Source: Gp22-AA3 sp964384905
GTDB taxonomy: Bacteria > Acidobacteriota > Polarisedimenticolia > Gp22-AA2
Reading direction: 5' to 3'
Assembly (NCBI GenBank): GCA_964384905.1
Contig: CAYLND010000018.1
Coordinates: 1 to 39,402 of the forward strand
DNA: 39,402 nt
Below the pieces are notes generated by a model. That model ran no database searches, was not told where the DNA came from, and saw nothing but the letters and a program-made list of their open reading frames with translations. Positions 16,048 to 25,254 of this stretch are shown one piece after another. Position numbers and translations under genes: made by a program. Within the stretch, counting starts at the first letter, position 1. The number at the start of each line of letters is the position of its first letter.

Positions 16048-16448
16048 ACGAGCACGGCCATCTGTGTGTGTACCTGGAAGTCAAAGTCGGAGTCCGCCGT
16101 GCCGGGGGAGCCAGGGACCTGTTCTCGGGAGGATCGGCGTGCCGGCTCTTCGATCGGCAACCGGAGTGGGCGTCAGCGGTGGCCTGCTTCAGCGATAACT
16201 CTTCGGGATAGCTGTGGGTCACGAACGCCTGGGGTCGCACTGTCCCTCGCGCACTAGTGTTTCGTGTCCGGGATAGAGTAGTCTGAGCGGTTGAGGACCG
16301 TCGAGGGAGCGAAATAAGATACGGGCGCCCGGCCGGAGTCCACGCACGGTGCTCCGGAGCCTATTGGCAAGACGAACACATCGGTCGCTCGCATGCCTCG
16401 CCATCTAATTTAGCGAGGCCGCGAGGGAACACCCTTCGGAGGAACCGG
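16048..16448. other. Left end of island III, no supported gene
   Basis: About 400 bases without a convincing ORF, promoter or repeat. The last 40 bases are AT-richer and lead to the ribosome binding site of the ParB-like remnant. Confidence 0.5.
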
Positions 16449-16800
16449 ATGTCACCTCCAGCCCTCGTCGAGGGAACGGCAGCCGACGTTCCAGTTGACG
16501 ATCTCCTGCTCGACGCACAGAATCCGCGGCTCGCCTCCCACGACCCGACTCGACCATCTCAAGAGGACATGCTCCGCATCCTCTGGTCTGAGATGGCCGT
16601 CGACGAAGTTGCGTTCTCCATCGCTGCGAACGGCTTCTACTCTCAAGAGCCACTTTTCGTGATTCCGATCCCGGGCCGGAACGCGTCTCGGTACACGGTG
16701 ATAGAGGGTAACCGGCGTCTCGCTGCCGTTCGACTCCTTCGCGACGAGAATCTCCGGATCTCACTGAAAGCCACCGATCTCCCCCGAATTCGCACTATTC
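16449..16800 (+). pseudogene. Truncated ParB-like nuclease-domain protein
   Basis: ATG 16449 follows GGAGG at good spacing. The first ~115 codons read as a ParB/Srx-type N-terminal domain: VPVDDLLLDAQNPRL, then a long helix and YTVIEGNRRLAAVRLL, the signature ENRRL-like motif of ParB-fold proteins that use CTP or act as nucleases. After about residue 117 the frame runs into a methylase sequence in another frame and stops at 16847 with a meaningless tail. Proteins of this type are usually several hundred residues long. A deletion has joined its front to the back of the next gene. Confidence 0.7.
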
Positions 16801-17220
16801 AAGAATCGAATCCAGGTATCCAAGCTAGACGCCCTGGACTTGCTTAACGAGATCGGCTCCGACCCCAAGGAAGCATCTCGGACTTTTGTGTACTTGGATC
16901 CTCCCTACTACAAGAAGGGAAGCCGGCTCTATCTGAACTTCTACGATCCAAGTGACCATAAGAAGGTGGCGGCATTCCTTCGAGATGAGCACCGGTTTCT
17001 GTGGGTGATGTCCTATGATAATGTCCCCGAGATCCGCCGTTTGTATCACGGCATGAATCAGGTGGCATTCGACTTGGAGTATTCGGCGAACAACGGCGGG
17101 ACTGGAAGGGAGATAATGATTTACCCTAGTACAGTGTGCTTTCCGCAGCGTTGGACTCGTCGTATCCCGCCTCGCTACGTAACAGCCGCTGATGGAGTCG
17201 CGATTCCAGCGGAGGGGTAG
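16792..17220 (+). pseudogene. C-terminal remnant of a D12-class adenine DNA methyltransferase
   Basis: From about 16792 an open frame reads ALFKNRIQVSKLDALDLLNE, then TFVYLDPPYYKKGSRLY. It contains the DPPY catalytic motif and the following target-recognition end of Dam-type (D12) N6-adenine methyltransferases, and finishes at 17220. The N-terminal AdoMet-binding part (FxGxG) is missing. The frame differs from the ParB-like remnant that precedes it, so the pair is a deletion scar and not a fusion protein. A TTG at 16840 could allow translation, but the product would lack the cofactor site. Confidence 0.75.
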
Positions 17221-17539
17221 AGCTACCTGCTCTCCTCTGTGCGACACAGTGCACTTTGCGCTCTGCCGGTTACGTTACATGATCACTGCCTGAGAGAATC
17301 TCCTGAGAGTTGTTGGTCGTTGACACCTCTGAGGATGATGGAATAGCGTGGGGTCTACAGTAGGGGTGCTGGAAGCTGCTTCAGGGGGAGTCGCGCATAA
17401 CGAGGATTCCTCGTCTCTGGGGTTGATGGGCATGATGCTCACTTCGGCCACCCCTTGGCGACAGGCGATAGGTCAGCGCCCTGCAGATGCGCTTTCTTTT
17501 TGACCCACATGGGGGTTCTCCTCCCGAGGCCGTGTTGCG
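17221..17539. other. Intergenic leader of the defence operon
   Basis: No gene seen. A hairpin ACGAGG-ATT-CCTCGT lies at 17400-17414. No clear sigma-70 promoter is visible for the helicase gene. Confidence 0.5.
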
Positions 17540-20500
17540 ATGATACGTTCCGGCCTTAAGGTCCTCCGTTCTCGGTATCAGCTTGTTTCCGGTCCGGTCG
17601 TCAGCGACGCAGCTGGTCAGGCTTGGCTCGGCGTGGACGAGGACGCCTCCAAGTATCTCATCAAGCTATGGCCATTCGATGGGGAGCGCCCCGATAACCT
17701 GCAACGCGCCCTGTGGGATGCGGAGCTGCGGACGCTTTACCGCGTCTGCAGCTCCCCGGGCGCCGAAGACACCATCCTCGTGCTGCGCGATGCTGGAGTT
17801 GATCGAGATGCCCGCTGCTTCGTGATGGCCCTCGGAGCACCGGGCTACGAGAGCCTCGCAGGGGCGCTGGGGCGTCGTGCGGAGGTGGCTTGGCTCTCGC
17901 CACGTGACCCGCAAGCACGCCGAGCACTTTGGATGGGTCTGCAACGACTGGCTTCCGGCGTCCGACTCCTTCACGAGCAGCTCATCCTCCACCGTGACGT
18001 CAGAGCTGAAACGGTGTTCTTTAATTCACAGCTCGGCGCAGGATCCTTGCGACTCGGCGGCTTCGAGTGGACCATTCGCCTCGGAACACCTGACACCAAG
18101 GCGCCGCCGCCCAGCTGGTCATCTCCACCGGAATTCTTCGAAGGCGCTAGCTTCGGCTACAGGCCGGAAACCGACTGGTACGGCTTCGGAATGCTTGCAG
18201 TCCGAGCCCTACTGAATGTCGAATCCCATGCCGGAAACGACCCCCTTGAACGCTATCGTCGAGTTCTCACGGAACTCGAGCGCTCGGGTGGAAGACTATC
18301 TGACATCGAGCGCGTCTTCCTGCTTCGCTTGATCGCGACGGATCAGCGCGAACGAATCACGCGCGGATACGAAGTCCTGACTGCGATCCAGGACATCCTA
18401 CGAGCCCTCGAGCAGGGTGCTGAGCCGCGAGCCGACAGCAGACCGTTCGTAGTGGTGATCAATCCCGCGTCCAACCACGATATCCTCGATCGCGTCCTTG
18501 ATCGGGGCTTTGTTCCGAATCCCGAGAGACCCCAGGATGCCTTCAACCCCAATGACCTTCTCCACGCGTCGAATCTCACGAGCTTCGTGCAGCAGGATCT
18601 CGCTCGTCCGCAGCTATACGCCGTCCCCGGCGCCAAATTCTACCTGCTCGTCGGCCGCGACCTGATCCTCACCCTAATTCCGTTTGAGAATTTCGACCGG
18701 GACACGAATGCGACGGTCCGCACCTGGGACCTCGCGTTCTGCTCGGGCATCGGCGAGCTCCGGTGGAACGAGGGTGGTTCAGCCTGCCTCGAGCTTCCTG
18801 AGGGGTCCGTGGTCGTCCGAACCAGGAGACAGGTCTCCGATCGCGCCGTTCGACAAAACGCTCGCAGCTGGGAACGGTACCTCCCCAGCATCGACCAAGC
18901 GGTGCAACTCCGCGCGAGTCTCGCCAGATTCCATGAGTTCATTCGCTGCACGAACCAACTCGAATTGCTGATTCGCGACTCTGAGATCTTCCGCTACCGC
19001 ATCGTGACGCGAAGCACTAAGGAAGGCGTGCAGCGCCTCGAGATCACTGAGGTCCCCCGCAACCGTCGACCAATGCGCTTCTGCAAGGTCGAAGGTGGAT
19101 TGGCGGAGTTCCTCCTCCGCGAAATCGAATCGGGTAAGCGCGACTGCAAGGTTGTGGTCCTGAGCGGCCCCGACGAAGACGCTCTCACGCTGCCGTCGAC
19201 AGCCAAGGCCGACTGCTGGACAGTCGAGCGCATCGACACGAGTCAGGGACACATCGACCTAGTGCGAGTGACTGCCGGCAACACGCAGCCGACACCGGCA
19301 ACAGAGGGGACGATACGGACATGGGGAATGTTCGGACAGGTCGCCCTAATTCGTCGGAGAAAGCGTGCCATTGATCGCATCGAGAAGCACTCATACCTGC
19401 TGCGGTCGCTCTCCGCCCCGGGGCAGGTGTACATGGACACAGGAGCGATGCCTCTCCCAGTTCCATTGTCCATCGATCTCGTTGACGAAGCGAAGCAGGC
19501 TGCAATTGAAGACATCTTAAGGGTCCGCCCCATTTACGCCTTACAGGGGCCCCCCGGCACGGGAAAGACCACCCTCGTGGCTCATCTGCTTCGTCAGATT
19601 TTCGAAGACGATCCGGTTGCTCAGGTCCTCATAACGGCACAGGCGCATGGCGCCGTGGACGTCTTGCGCGCGAAGGTTCGAGACGAAGCGTTTCGCGGCG
19701 TTCCTGAGGAGCGCCAGCCACTCGCTGTCCGGTTAGGAATCTTGACCGACGGATCGGGATTCGAAGAGGGATCAACAGAGGATGTGAGCCTTTCAATTCT
19801 GCAGCGCGCGAAGGAACGCCTCCTGAAGTTCCCGAACAGGACAACGCTGCAAGAGGAGTGGTTGGCCGCAGTTACCGAAATGGAGCGGTCGCTCATGATG
19901 TGGACCCCTGACAGCACTGCGCCGGACTTCTGTGAGGTGGTCAAGCGTGGCGCCAACGTTACCTATTGCACGACCAGCGCAGGGGACCTCGAAGTTCTCG
20001 CAGAGGCAACACAGTCGTTCGATTGGGCGATCGTTGAAGAGGCCGGGAAGGCTCACGGCTTCGATCTAGCACTGCCCTTGCAGGCCGGTCACCGGTGGCT
20101 TCTCATCGGAGATCATAAACAGCTGCCGCCCTATCGATTCAAGGACTACCGTGAAGGCATAGATGCTCTTGATGAGGTCGTTGCCGCGCTCGAAGAACTT
20201 CCGGAGCGGGCGGGGAATCTTCTTGACTCGGACTGGGTACGCAGCTGGCGTGACCGTAAGCCAGAGGAACGTGCGGATTTCAAGGAATATGCACGTCGGT
20301 GGTTGAACACGTTCGAACGCATCTTCGAGTACTGTACCGTGGCCACCGGTGCAGAGAAGCTCACGCTCGATAGAGCAGACGGCGCTGCTGCTGGGATGCT
20401 TTCGCGCCAACACCGGATGCACCCGACAATCGGTGATCTGATTTCGGCCGCCTACTACGACGGCAGTCTGGTGAACCGAACGTTGGACGAGAAGGGCGTT

Positions 20501-21208
20501 CCATTGAGCCGCGTCCGCCACCCGTTTGCACAGCCGGATGGCATCAGCGAGAAGGCCATGGTCTGGCTCGATGTACCGTGGGCGGCGCGCCAGCCGGAGT
20601 GCGCCGAGCATGGCCCTGTGACCGGAGAGCCCCGATACACGAATCCCATGGAGGTTGACGCTCTCGCAGCCTTCGTCTCTGAGTTTCGAGCGCAGAACCA
20701 GGCCAAGGACAGCCCTGCGATAGATCTAACGCTCGCCGTGCTCTCCCCCTACAACCAGCAGGTCGCCCTCATCAACAAGCGCATGAACGAGGCGGCTGTT
20801 AGATCGGTGGGCCTGAATCTCAAGCAGGCCCTGAGGAGCCGGCGACGGGATGCCAATCGGGGCTCACCAGCGCGAATAGCCCACACGGTCGATTCGTTCC
20901 AGGGCAACCAAGCGGACATCATCGCGGTCAGCCTTGTACGGAACAACACGCTGCCGGCTGGTGAGGGCCTCGGGTTCCTCGACGAGGCCCCTCGGATCAA
21001 TGTCCTTCTTTCACGAGCGGAGCGTCTACTGGTGCTAATCGGCAGCTGGGAGTTTTTCGAACGCCAGTTGATCGCCGTGACGATCGATGACCCCCAACTT
21101 CCTCTCTGGCACTGGAAGAAGGTCCTGGTGACGCTCGGTGAGTGGTTTGCTTCTGGCCGCGCCCTCCGGATATCGGCCGGGCGTCTGAGCACAGGTGGGG
21201 TCGCATGA
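17540..21208 (+). CDS. Kinase-like/SF1 helicase fusion of a Mokosh-type defence system (MkoA-like)
   Basis: This 1222-residue protein has two parts. Residues ~10-300 look like a protein kinase fold: a beta-3 Lys (YLIKLW, K42) and HRD at about 151. However, the loop reads HRDVRAETV, with Thr where the metal-binding Asn belongs, and DFG is replaced by GGFEW, so it is probably a pseudokinase. Residues ~630-1190 are an SF1 (COG1112/Upf1-like) helicase with GPPGTGKTT (about 670), VEEAGKA (832), QHRMHP (957) and VDSFQGNQAD (1117). The PLD-nuclease gene follows with an ATGA overlap. This pair matches my knowledge of type I Mokosh antiphage systems. The start at ATG 17540 is the first in-frame one; its ribosome binding site is weak. 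Confidence 0.85.
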   Translation: MIRSGLKVLRSRYQLVSGPVVSDAAGQAWLGVDEDASKYLIKLWPFDGERPDNLQRALWDAELRTLYRVCSSPGAEDTILVLRDAGVDRDARCFVMALGAPGYESLAGALGRRAEVAWLSPRDPQARRALWMGLQRLASGVRLLHEQLILHRDVRAETVFFNSQLGAGSLRLGGFEWTIRLGTPDTKAPPPSWSSPPEFFEGASFGYRPETDWYGFGMLAVRALLNVESHAGNDPLERYRRVLTELERSGGRLSDIERVFLLRLIATDQRERITRGYEVLTAIQDILRALEQGAEPRADSRPFVVVINPASNHDILDRVLDRGFVPNPERPQDAFNPNDLLHASNLTSFVQQDLARPQLYAVPGAKFYLLVGRDLILTLIPFENFDRDTNATVRTWDLAFCSGIGELRWNEGGSACLELPEGSVVVRTRRQVSDRAVRQNARSWERYLPSIDQAVQLRASLARFHEFIRCTNQLELLIRDSEIFRYRIVTRSTKEGVQRLEITEVPRNRRPMRFCKVEGGLAEFLLREIESGKRDCKVVVLSGPDEDALTLPSTAKADCWTVERIDTSQGHIDLVRVTAGNTQPTPATEGTIRTWGMFGQVALIRRRKRAIDRIEKHSYLLRSLSAPGQVYMDTGAMPLPVPLSIDLVDEAKQAAIEDILRVRPIYALQGPPGTGKTTLVAHLLRQIFEDDPVAQVLITAQAHGAVDVLRAKVRDEAFRGVPEERQPLAVRLGILTDGSGFEEGSTEDVSLSILQRAKERLLKFPNRTTLQEEWLAAVTEMERSLMMWTPDSTAPDFCEVVKRGANVTYCTTSAGDLEVLAEATQSFDWAIVEEAGKAHGFDLALPLQAGHRWLLIGDHKQLPPYRFKDYREGIDALDEVVAALEELPERAGNLLDSDWVRSWRDRKPEERADFKEYARRWLNTFERIFEYCTVATGAEKLTLDRADGAAAGMLSRQHRMHPTIGDLISAAYYDGSLVNRTLDEKGVPLSRVRHPFAQPDGISEKAMVWLDVPWAARQPECAEHGPVTGEPRYTNPMEVDALAAFVSEFRAQNQAKDSPAIDLTLAVLSPYNQQVALINKRMNEAAVRSVGLNLKQALRSRRRDANRGSPARIAHTVDSFQGNQADIIAVSLVRNNTLPAGEGLGFLDEAPRINVLLSRAERLLVLIGSWEFFERQLIAVTIDDPQLPLWHWKKVLVTLGEWFASGRALRISAGRLSTGGVA

Positions 21209-23058
21209 TCTGCCTGATTCCGGTCAGCCGGTTTCGGATTACATACGAAGTCGCTGCCGGGCGACCGTTCTCACGTCTGGAGCGCATGATTCTCCGCGCG
21301 ATCCAGCAGGGCAAGAGTGATCTCGATGGGCTCGGGGAGATCTTCCAAGTGCATCCACGTTTGCTCATCGAGGGACTCGTAACGCTGACGCAGGCCGGGT
21401 GGCTTGCCGTGGGCAGTGCAGGCGCCGGAGGATTCGTCTTGACCTCTGAGGGGCGTGACGCCGCGGGTTCCGACCGACCCCCGTCAACGACTGCGGTATC
21501 TTCGCGCCGAGCGTTCGTCGTGATGGAACGGCTGACTGGAGGGCTGATTCCTAACGATGAGGTTCGCTTTGTATCTAAGCGCGATTTGGATAGTGTGTGG
21601 GAGCAGAGCCTGAAGCTGAGTACGGAGGTTTCGGACAACAGATTGGACGAAGGCCAGGTCCAGCACCTCCTGCCGCTAAGCCAAGGTGAGTGGGTACGGT
21701 GGATAGGCCCAATTGACATGATGAGCAAGGACGCTCACTGGCTGCCCGTGAACGTGGACCTGCATGAAGGGGTTGTTGTGGGGCTGCCGGAGGCGTGGCT
21801 TCCTAGACTGCGCGCAACTATCAACGACGAGGCCCGTGGATTCGCTGCTAACCTTGGTGAGGAAGTAAGGGCACGGACTTGGAGTCTCGGCGCCCCGAGG
21901 CGATTGCGGATGGCGCCTGATGAAGCTAGCGACCGCGATGTGGTTCGGGTTCTTCCGGTCGGGTGGCCGGTCGTCATCTCCGAAGGCGACTTCTGCTTCA
22001 GGGGCGATGGCCACGAGCAGTTAATCGTGGGAGCTCTCGAGAACGCTCGCAGTTCGGTTCTCGTAGCATCGGCCTTCGCGAATATCACGAAGCTCGAAGC
22101 ACTCCGCCCACACATCGATGCCGCCCTGAAGCGCGGGCTCAGCATCGACCTGATGTGGGGCTATATGGCCGACGGCAGTACGGATGGGTTGGAAACAGTC
22201 GAATGGCTGCGCAAGCTCGCATACGGTGCGAAGCGGGATGGCCTCAAGGGCGTGATTCGGTTCAATCAGTTAGCCTCGGGATCGCACGCGAAGCTTCTGC
22301 TGTGGGATGAGGGTCCTGGGTTTCGGGCGTGGGTGGGCTCGTACAACTGGCTCTCTGCCACACCAGGAGACCGAGGGAAAGATCAACCCAGAAATGTCTC
22401 GGTGCGAATTTCGGCACCCGCCGTTGTCGGGGCTCTCGCTCGGTGTGCAGCAGCCATGTGGTCAGGGGCGGAGTCGGAGGTGCTGACGAGCACCAGCGAT
22501 CGGTGGCGTCGGATTGCCGCCGATCTCGATATGATGGCATCGCGGTCGGAAAGTGTCGCGGCGAATGCGACCGTGCGCCTCGTTCTTGATCGTGAACATG
22601 AGGTGTTGCTCCGGGAATGGATAGGAACGGCGCAAATTAGGCTGCTCGTGGCGTCCCATAGACTCGGACCAGCGGGAGAGAATCGGTTGGTGAGCGCGGA
22701 GATCGAGCGGCCAAGCGGCTTCGCTTTCGAGGTGCTATTTGGGCAGGCGGTCCAGGATGAACTTGGGCTTGCAAGAATCGCTGATCTTGTTCGACGATGT
22801 GGGGGGGATCTGAAGCACGTGCCAGCGCTTCATGCCAAGTTGGTTGTGAGCGACGCGTCGGCCTGCGTGTCAAGCTACAATTTCCTGTCCGCCGACCCGT
22901 TCGGAACGGCGAAGAACGCGCGTGAACTAGGAATCGTCATCGATGGTGCGGAGCCTGTCGAATGGCTCTGGACTCGGTTTCGGAAAGGTCAATCGGATGT
23001 CGGGAACACCACAGACATTCGGCTATCCGGAGATGTCCCGCCGACCTCAACTAACTAA
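21205..23058 (+). CDS. PLD-family nuclease of a Mokosh-type defence system (MkoB-like)
   Basis: This 617-residue protein has an N-terminal winged-helix-like region (about 15-90: RLERMILRAIQQGKSDLDGLGEIF and a following HTH) and a middle domain of unknown type. Two phospholipase D half-sites follow: HAKLLLWD...VGSYNW near 361 and HAKLVVSD...SSYNF near 543. The two HxK motifs would form one active site. ATG 21205 overlaps the helicase stop, so the proteins are made together. In this context a nuclease acting with the helicase on phage or aberrant RNA/DNA is expected. The substrate is not known from sequence. Confidence 0.85.
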   Translation: MICLIPVSRFRITYEVAAGRPFSRLERMILRAIQQGKSDLDGLGEIFQVHPRLLIEGLVTLTQAGWLAVGSAGAGGFVLTSEGRDAAGSDRPPSTTAVSSRRAFVVMERLTGGLIPNDEVRFVSKRDLDSVWEQSLKLSTEVSDNRLDEGQVQHLLPLSQGEWVRWIGPIDMMSKDAHWLPVNVDLHEGVVVGLPEAWLPRLRATINDEARGFAANLGEEVRARTWSLGAPRRLRMAPDEASDRDVVRVLPVGWPVVISEGDFCFRGDGHEQLIVGALENARSSVLVASAFANITKLEALRPHIDAALKRGLSIDLMWGYMADGSTDGLETVEWLRKLAYGAKRDGLKGVIRFNQLASGSHAKLLLWDEGPGFRAWVGSYNWLSATPGDRGKDQPRNVSVRISAPAVVGALARCAAAMWSGAESEVLTSTSDRWRRIAADLDMMASRSESVAANATVRLVLDREHEVLLREWIGTAQIRLLVASHRLGPAGENRLVSAEIERPSGFAFEVLFGQAVQDELGLARIADLVRRCGGDLKHVPALHAKLVVSDASACVSSYNFLSADPFGTAKNARELGIVIDGAEPVEWLWTRFRKGQSDVGNTTDIRLSGDVPPTSTN

Positions 23059-24010
23059 CGATAGACAGCTCCTGCTTCCCGGCGGAACTGGTCGTGGTGC
23101 GCCAGATCGGGCGCAGGAGCGAGGCCGGCTCGTGGAGCCAGTAGTCGTTTTCGAGGCAGAACCAGAATAGGCCCTTCCCTCCGTGGTCAGCGCGGTTTGG
23201 CTTGGCCATCCCCCGCAAGGTGATTAGGATGTTGAGCATCCGCTGCCAGCCGGTGGTCACGAAGAGCACGTTAACGCGCCGGTGGTTCGCGTGGGTTTGC
23301 TGATAGACAGGGCCCTGCAAGTACCACCAGTACCCATGGAACTTCCGGAGAAGCCGGGAATGCTCCTCGGTTGATCGGTCCATCTCGAGAAAAAAGTGTC
23401 GGACCTGACCGGCCTTTCGGAGCGAGAACCGTGCGTCGGGTGCGACTCGAAGGAATCGCGTGCTGTCTCCGGGGATCGGAACGCGGAGCCAAGTGTCCCG
23501 GCCCTGGTGCCAGTTCAGGAGCTCGACGTCTGGCGTCTCGCGCAGTGCCAGTTCGAGAACGCATCGGAAGTTTGAGATCATCAAATGATGTTCCAGGAAC
23601 CACTCGGTTCGACGGGTGTACTCTTTCTTCCACCGAACTAGTTCGTGGTCCCCTGCTTCGTTGGCTTGGATGCGAGCACGATGAGCCTGGAGGGCTCGGG
23701 CGCCCTTGAGCTCCAAACCTTAGGCCAAGAGCGGCGCTCCTGGTTCGAGGTCCGCTCTCATTCTCAGGCGAGGCACATAACGGCGAACGTATCTGTTGTG
23801 AAATAGGCCCTGGAGACGGCGGGTGATCTGTTGGCCCGATCCATGGACCAGGGCTCGGACGTGTCGGGCCTCCAGGTATCGGTAGCGGTAGATGAGGTCG
23901 AGGATCTCGTAGTCGCGAGAGGTTAATGTGAAGTTGCCGTATTGTTGGGCGTAACGATCCGGCTGAGCGGCGTACTTGCGGAGTCCTTGGGATCTCGTCG
24001 CTGCGGGCAT
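23051..24010 (-). pseudogene. Replication-relaxation (Replic_Relax-like) protein interrupted by an in-frame TAA
   Basis: The 5' part (24010-23720) encodes LTSRDYEILDLIYRYRYL...QITRRLQGLF, the winged-helix start typical of Replic_Relax (PF13814) proteins from mobilisable and integrative elements. The 3' part (23719-23051) continues in the same frame with GLELKGARALQ and about 215 more residues. Only a TAA at 23722-23720 separates them, at a spot where relatives usually have a Tyr or other sense codon (LxY-x-L-x-x-KGA). So it is either a single nonsense mutation or two pieces. It converges on the PLD gene and overlaps its end by 8 bases. Confidence 0.7.
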
Positions 24011-24057
24011 GGAAGCGTGATTCTAAAAAATTAGCTGGTGGGCGCGGTAGCGGCCAC

Positions 24058-24265
24058 GGCCATTCCGCGCGAATTTGTGGCGAGCGAGCGGAGCGAGCGG
24101 GACGCGGCAGCGGCGCCACCCCGCTGGTTTTGCCTGGAGCGCCTCGGCAGGGCGCGGAATGGCCAAGCCCCGGCGGCAGCCGGGGCGCCGTCTCGGCCCG
24201 AGTTCGTTCCGGGCCGAGAAAAAGCAGCGGGGTGGCGGCGCGAAGCGTCCGACACAAATTCGCGC
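24058..24265. repeat. Nested inverted-repeat region, candidate origin of replication or transfer
   Basis: Several perfect stems are packed into about 200 bases. They are 13 bp 24067-24079/24253-24265; 13 bp 24058-24070/24152-24164 (sharing four bases with the first, so mutually exclusive); 6 bp 24100-24105/24245-24250; 13 bp 24114-24126/24225-24237; 8 bp 24167-24174/24179-24186 with a 4-base loop; and 10 bp 24191-24200/24210-24219. No ORF of substance fits. It lies between a Replic_Relax remnant and a replication-initiator-like gene, so an element oriV/oriT, or a folded non-autonomous element, are the leading ideas. Confidence 0.6.
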
Positions 24266-24302
24266 AGGTAGTTGCTGCCGTTGAGCTCTCGCTCACGGCA
24301 GA

Positions 24303-24326
24303 CCCTACACCCCTTAGGGTGTAGGG
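24303..24326. repeat. 10-bp perfect palindromic hairpin at the end of the replication-like gene
   Basis: CCCTACACCC (24303-24312) pairs with GGGTGTAGGG (24317-24326) around a CTTA loop, overlapping the stop of the minus-strand gene at 24314. A related CTGTAGGGTG follows at 24331. It could be a terminator without a clear T-run or a binding site for the initiator. Confidence 0.55.
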
Positions 24327-24940
24327 GTTACTGTAGGGTGCCGCTCGGGCCCGGAAGCGCGTGCAGAAATCTCGACATCGTGGTGCGCGCACCACTCGGC
24401 ATACCTGGGTTCCCCTTCCCTGCCGTACTCCATGAGGATTCTGGGCGCTGCCCATTCGCGCACGCGCTCTTCGGTCCAGGACTGTTGCTGCAGGTAGAAG
24501 CGGTACCGGTGGATGAACTCGGGAAGTCGATGGTCAACGAGTCGGTGCCGCTCTTCTGGGGAAAGTGCGGACATCCGGGCGCTCGCGCGCTCTTCGCACC
24601 AGACCTCGTACCGATTCTTGCGTGCATCCTCACGACGCTGGTCGTCTTGCATCTGACGATGGCGTTCGTCATCGTCGTGAGAGGCACGAGCGCGTTCGAG
24701 ATAGCCGCCTTCTAACACTCCACCGAGGTGCTTCGGGAAGCCCTTGGGATCATTGCGGCCCTCACGCACGGCGATTTCGACGGCCGCGCCGGCCAGATCA
24801 AGGTTGCCGTCAGCGGCCACGATGATGGCTTCTGCTCGCTTGAGTTGGCGTCTCGTAACGTGTTGGGGACGCGAGCCGTAGCGGAGTTCAGCAGGCCTGG
24901 CTGCGAGCTCCGCGGCCACTTGGTTCTGCGGCGTCCTCAC
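24314..24940 (-). CDS. Replication-initiator-like C-terminal region, probably truncated
   Basis: The frame codes 208 charged residues. LKRAEAIIVAADGNLDLAGAAVEIAV...DPKGFPKHLGGVLEGGYLERA recalls the C-terminal helical part of plasmid and integrative-element replication initiators, where a run of this kind ends in NPxGxFxxxLxxG. No N-terminal initiator domain is present. Upstream the frame is closed at about 25001 and the best start is GTG 24940, with no good ribosome binding site, so the front is probably lost. Position next to the folded region and the Replic_Relax remnant supports a replication/mobilisation origin. Assignment is tentative. Confidence 0.4.
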   Translation of the reverse strand: MRTPQNQVAAELAARPAELRYGSRPQHVTRRQLKRAEAIIVAADGNLDLAGAAVEIAVREGRNDPKGFPKHLGGVLEGGYLERARASHDDDERHRQMQDDQRREDARKNRYEVWCEERASARMSALSPEERHRLVDHRLPEFIHRYRFYLQQQSWTEERVREWAAPRILMEYGREGEPRYAEWCAHHDVEISARASGPERHPTVTPTP

Positions 24941-25254
24941 GATCCGGGAAATCGCGGAATCTAGGCCGTCACACCCAAGAGCGCTGGAGACCCCAGGTCA
25001 CTGAATGGAGTCACTCGGATCGGCCGAGACCTAGTCCTGAGCACTGAATTACTCGAGAGGCATTCAAGCTGGACCAAGCGACCCCCTTTACAACATTATC
25101 AGAATTTCCTACCATCTCGCGCTCTAGGTTCGCCGCAAGCCTTCAACCAGACGTGATGAAAAACTGCTGCGCTCTCTAGCAGCCATAGAATGCACCTTAA
25201 TGGCTTTGCGCTCTCTGGAGCAGCGCGACAGCCCCAAGAAGGAGGCGACCGTAA
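24941..25254 (+). promoter_or_regulatory. Leader of the carrier gene with a repeated 10-mer in two hairpins
   Basis: TGCGCTCTCT occurs at 25168-25177 and again at 25207-25216, 39 bases apart, each within a small stem (GCTGC/GCAGC at 25166-25183 and GCGCT/AGCGC at 25208-25226). This spacing, near four helical turns, could suit a dimeric regulator. The rest of the stretch shows no gene. AAGGAGG at 25239 is the ribosome binding site of the carrier gene. Confidence 0.4.
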
